Shown one piece after another: positions 22,556 to 24,667 of a stretch of DNA of 24,667 nucleotides. The stretch is from Thalassolituus sp. (GTDB taxonomy: Bacteria > Pseudomonadota > Gammaproteobacteria > Pseudomonadales > Oceanobacteraceae). The notes beneath the pieces are model-generated. The model saw nothing but the letters and a program-made list of their open reading frames with translations, ran no database searches and had not been told where the DNA came from. The position numbers were made by a program, and so were the translations under genes. Where the stretch lies: assembly GCA_029212275.1 (NCBI GenBank), contig JARGOI010000001.1, positions 1-24,667 of the forward strand, read 5' to 3'. Every line of letters starts with the position of its first letter. Positions within the stretch are counted from its first letter, which is position 1.

Positions 22556-23790
22556 AGAGTAACTATTGGCAACCCCTGCTAACCGGAATATTGCTCAGCA
22601 TTGTGCTGGGGTTGAGTCTGCCGACCTATGCGGTGGAATCTGAAAATAGTGCGCAACAAGAAGAGCCACAAAAAGGCCCCCACAACGGTCGTTTATTAAT
22701 AGAGGGGGAGTTTGTGGTTGAGCTAGCCATTTTTGAGAAGGGTGTGCCGCCAGAATTTCGTGTTTGGGTGACGCAGAAAGGGCAACCCGTAAAACCAGAA
22801 GAAGTTTCTTTGAAAGTTGTATTAACTCGACTGGGTAATGTTGAAGACAACATTACCTTTTCACCCGAGGACGACTTTTTGCGGGGCAGTATGGAAATTT
22901 ATGAACCTCATTCCTTTGTAGTATCTATTCTGGCTGAATATCGGGGGGAACAGTTTAATTGGCGGTACGACAACTTTGAGGGCCGAACTAAAATAGGCCA
23001 AGAAATTGCCGATGCAATGGCCATTAAAACGGCAACAGCAGGCCCGGCTACATTAGTTGAAACTGTTAAAGTTTACGGGAAACTGGCAACGCCAGTGGAT
23101 GCTCAGCGCAGTATCCGTGCTCGTTTTGAAGGCCAGATCGAAAAAGTGTATGTCTCGTTAGGACAAACTGTCGCGCGTGGTGATCTGTTGTTGACCATCC
23201 AGAGTAACGAAAGCCTTAAATCTTATAATGTTGTATCGCCTATTGATGGTGTTATTTCTCATCGTAATGTAAATTCGGGAGAGCAATCAGGCGATCGCTT
23301 ATTATTAACAGTTACCGACAATCGAACGCTAGTAGCTGAGTTGTCCGTTTTTCCTATGGATCGTCACAGAGTGAGAAAAGGTGCTCAGGTTTTGTTGACA
23401 GCCAATGGTAATTCGGTGACTGCAACAGGGGTAATCGATGCCATTGATACCCGCACGCAAGCCAATCAAGCCACTGTGATGAGAGCAACCATCGATAATA
23501 AAAAGGGGTTATTGATGCCCGGCTTATTTGTTACTGCTGATGTTGCTATAGCTAAATATGCTGTACCACTGGCGGTAAAGCGCAGCGGGCTACAAAGTTT
23601 TAGAGACTTTACTGTGGTGTACGCAAAAATTGGCGAAGAATATGAAGTGCGTATGCTCGAATTGGGGCGTATTGCCGGAGAGTGGGTTGAGATTTTGGGG
23701 GGCTTGCCAATAGGTGCAGAGTACGTGACTGAAAACAGTTTCGTTATCAAAGCTGATATTGAAAAATCTGGCGCCTCACACGACCACTAA
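22552..23790 (+). CDS. czcB: Periplasmic adaptor (CzcB/HlyD family), set 3
   Basis: This is a 412-residue membrane-fusion protein with signal peptide to about residue 27 (cut Thr-Tyr-Ala). Residues 40-145 form an extra N-terminal beta domain (K-G-P-H-N-G-R-L-L...F-V-V-E-L-A-I-F-E-K-G-V-P-P-E-F-R) that many metal adaptors carry and set 2 lacks. The compact lipoyl-like core follows (V-S-L-G-Q-T-V-A-R-G-D-L-L...S-P-I-D-G-V-I-S-H), with a very short hairpin as in set 2, then the barrel and membrane-proximal domains. It ends G-A-S-H-D-H. It starts by ATGA overlap with czcC and is followed nine bases on by czcA. It links CzcA to CzcC in the periplasm. Confidence 0.87.
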   Translation: MKSNYWQPLLTGILLSIVLGLSLPTYAVESENSAQQEEPQKGPHNGRLLIEGEFVVELAIFEKGVPPEFRVWVTQKGQPVKPEEVSLKVVLTRLGNVEDNITFSPEDDFLRGSMEIYEPHSFVVSILAEYRGEQFNWRYDNFEGRTKIGQEIADAMAIKTATAGPATLVETVKVYGKLATPVDAQRSIRARFEGQIEKVYVSLGQTVARGDLLLTIQSNESLKSYNVVSPIDGVISHRNVNSGEQSGDRLLLTVTDNRTLVAELSVFPMDRHRVRKGAQVLLTANGNSVTATGVIDAIDTRTQANQATVMRATIDNKKGLLMPGLFVTADVAIAKYAVPLAVKRSGLQSFRDFTVVYAKIGEEYEVRMLELGRIAGEWVEILGGLPIGAEYVTENSFVIKADIEKSGASHDH

Positions 23791-23799
23791 GGGATACTC

Positions 23800-24667
23800 A
23801 TGCTTGAAACTATTATCAGATTTTCAATACAGCGCCGTGTTTTAATTATGGTCGCAGTGTTGATGCTTAGTGGCTTGGGTCTCTGGAACTTTAACAAGCT
23901 GCCAATCGATGCTGTACCCGACATCACTAATGTGCAGGTGCAAATTAACACTGAAGCGGCAGGCTATACGCCTCTGGAAGTTGAGCAACGGGTAACGTTT
24001 CCCATCGAAACAGCGATGGCGGGATTGCCCAATCTGGAGTACACCCGCTCGGTGTCACGTTATGGATTGTCTCAGGTCAGCATTATTTTTAGTGATGATA
24101 CTGATACCTATTTTGCTCGACAATTGGTCAACGAGCGTCTTGCTAGCGCTAGATCCAACCTACCTTCGTCACTGGAACCTGAACTGGGGCCTATTGCCAC
24201 CGGCCTGGGCGAAATATTTATGTTTACGGTGGACGCTGAACCGGGGGCTCAAAAAGAAGATGGATCGGCGGTCACACCTACTGATTTACGTTCAGCGCAT
24301 GACTGGATTCTTCGCCCGCAATTGTTGCGCGTGCCAGGTGTGGTGGAAGTCAATCCAATCGGTGGTTATAAACGCGAGATTTTAATTGCCGTAAACCCTG
24401 AGAAGTTACTCGCTTTTGAAGTTACCCAAGCCGAGTTACTAGAAGCCATAAGCCTGAACAATGAAAACCGAGGCGTAGGCTATGTTGAGCGTCATGGCGC
24501 GCAGTGGTTATTGCGCGTGCCGGGGCAAGCTGAGAGCCTTGCTGCACTCGGTAATATTGTCGTCAAAACCCTACAGGGTGTGCCCGTCAAAGTTAGTGAT
24601 GTAGCGACCGTCGAAGAGGGTAAGGAGTTGCGCTCAGGCGCGGCGACGCAAAATGGCCGTGAAGTTG
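23800..24667 (+). CDS. czcA: HME-RND heavy-metal efflux pump (CzcA family), set 3, 3'-truncated by the window edge
   Basis: The ATG at 23800 with AAGGG about ten bases upstream opens a frame that is uninterrupted to the last base (289 codons). The start M-L-E-T-I-I-R-F-S-I-Q-R-R, the TM1 segment and P-D-I-T-N-V-Q-V-Q-I-N-T near residue 45 are those of CzcA. The first periplasmic domain continues to the window end, with L-G-P-I-A-T-G-L-G-E-I-F and G-G-Y-K-R-E motifs. It resembles the set-2 pump more than set 1. The TM4 relay motif that would place it in an HME subgroup lies beyond the window. Confidence 0.88.
   Translation, partial: MLETIIRFSIQRRVLIMVAVLMLSGLGLWNFNKLPIDAVPDITNVQVQINTEAAGYTPLEVEQRVTFPIETAMAGLPNLEYTRSVSRYGLSQVSIIFSDDTDTYFARQLVNERLASARSNLPSSLEPELGPIATGLGEIFMFTVDAEPGAQKEDGSAVTPTDLRSAHDWILRPQLLRVPGVVEVNPIGGYKREILIAVNPEKLLAFEVTQAELLEAISLNNENRGVGYVERHGAQWLLRVPGQAESLAALGNIVVKTLQGVPVKVSDVATVEEGKELRSGAATQNGREV

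Overview
The window is a 24.7-kb metal-resistance region from a Gram-negative bacterium. The evidence is three envelope-spanning RND/adaptor/outer-membrane-factor (CBA) efflux sets, signal peptides and an outer-membrane beta-barrel protein. AT-rich composition and the gene families suggest a gammaproteobacterium, perhaps marine, but no rRNA, tRNA or replication gene is present to confirm this. I found no transposase, integrase or CRISPR array that I could name.

Layout. (1) Positions 1-7603, plus strand: the 3' end of an outer-membrane barrel gene, then a small Cys/His-rich CzcI-like exported protein, czcC, czcB (with a His/acid heptad repeat), czcA, and a short CDF transporter. (2) 7604-8172: a non-coding stretch with one 33-codon exported-peptide ORF, a perfect AT-rich palindrome and a terminator for the opposing operon. 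(3) 14870-8173, minus strand: a predicted five-gene operon of CDF transporter with an HMA-like N-domain, a second CzcI-like protein, czcC, czcB and czcA. It starts at a textbook MerR-type promoter (19-bp spacer, perfect dyad) shared with a divergent CadR/PbrR-like regulator at 14958-15374. (4) 15853-17757, minus: an exported fusion of a c-type cytochrome domain and an FTR1 iron permease, behind a Fur-box-like palindrome. (5) 17886-18016: a frameshifted remnant of a CDF gene, closest to the one at 6983. (6) 18075-18281, minus: a small Cys-rich zinc-ribbon-like protein, downstream of dmeF (18333-19247, minus). dmeF is divergent from dmeR (19356-19631, plus), with a DmeR/RcnR-type operator between them. 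(7) 19835-24667, plus: a BlaI/CopY-type repressor and an M56 (BlaR1-like) membrane metalloprotease with no large sensor domain, followed with overlapping or tight spacing by a third czcC-czcB-czcA set. The last gene runs off the window.

The RND/OMF/adaptor sets export divalent cations from the periplasm or cytoplasm to the outside. The CDF proteins move metal from cytoplasm to periplasm, where the RND pumps can collect it. Three different sensor classes are present (MerR/CadR, RcnR/DmeR, and BlaI plus M56), together with a Fur-like site. The region therefore probably answers to several metals: Cd/Pb/Zn, Ni/Co and Fe. The least familiar element is the BlaI-M56 pair placed at the head of an HME-RND operon. 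Its M56 protein has only short His-rich extracytoplasmic segments where BlaR1 carries its beta-lactam sensor, which suggests direct metal sensing by proteolytic derepression. That mechanism is inference.
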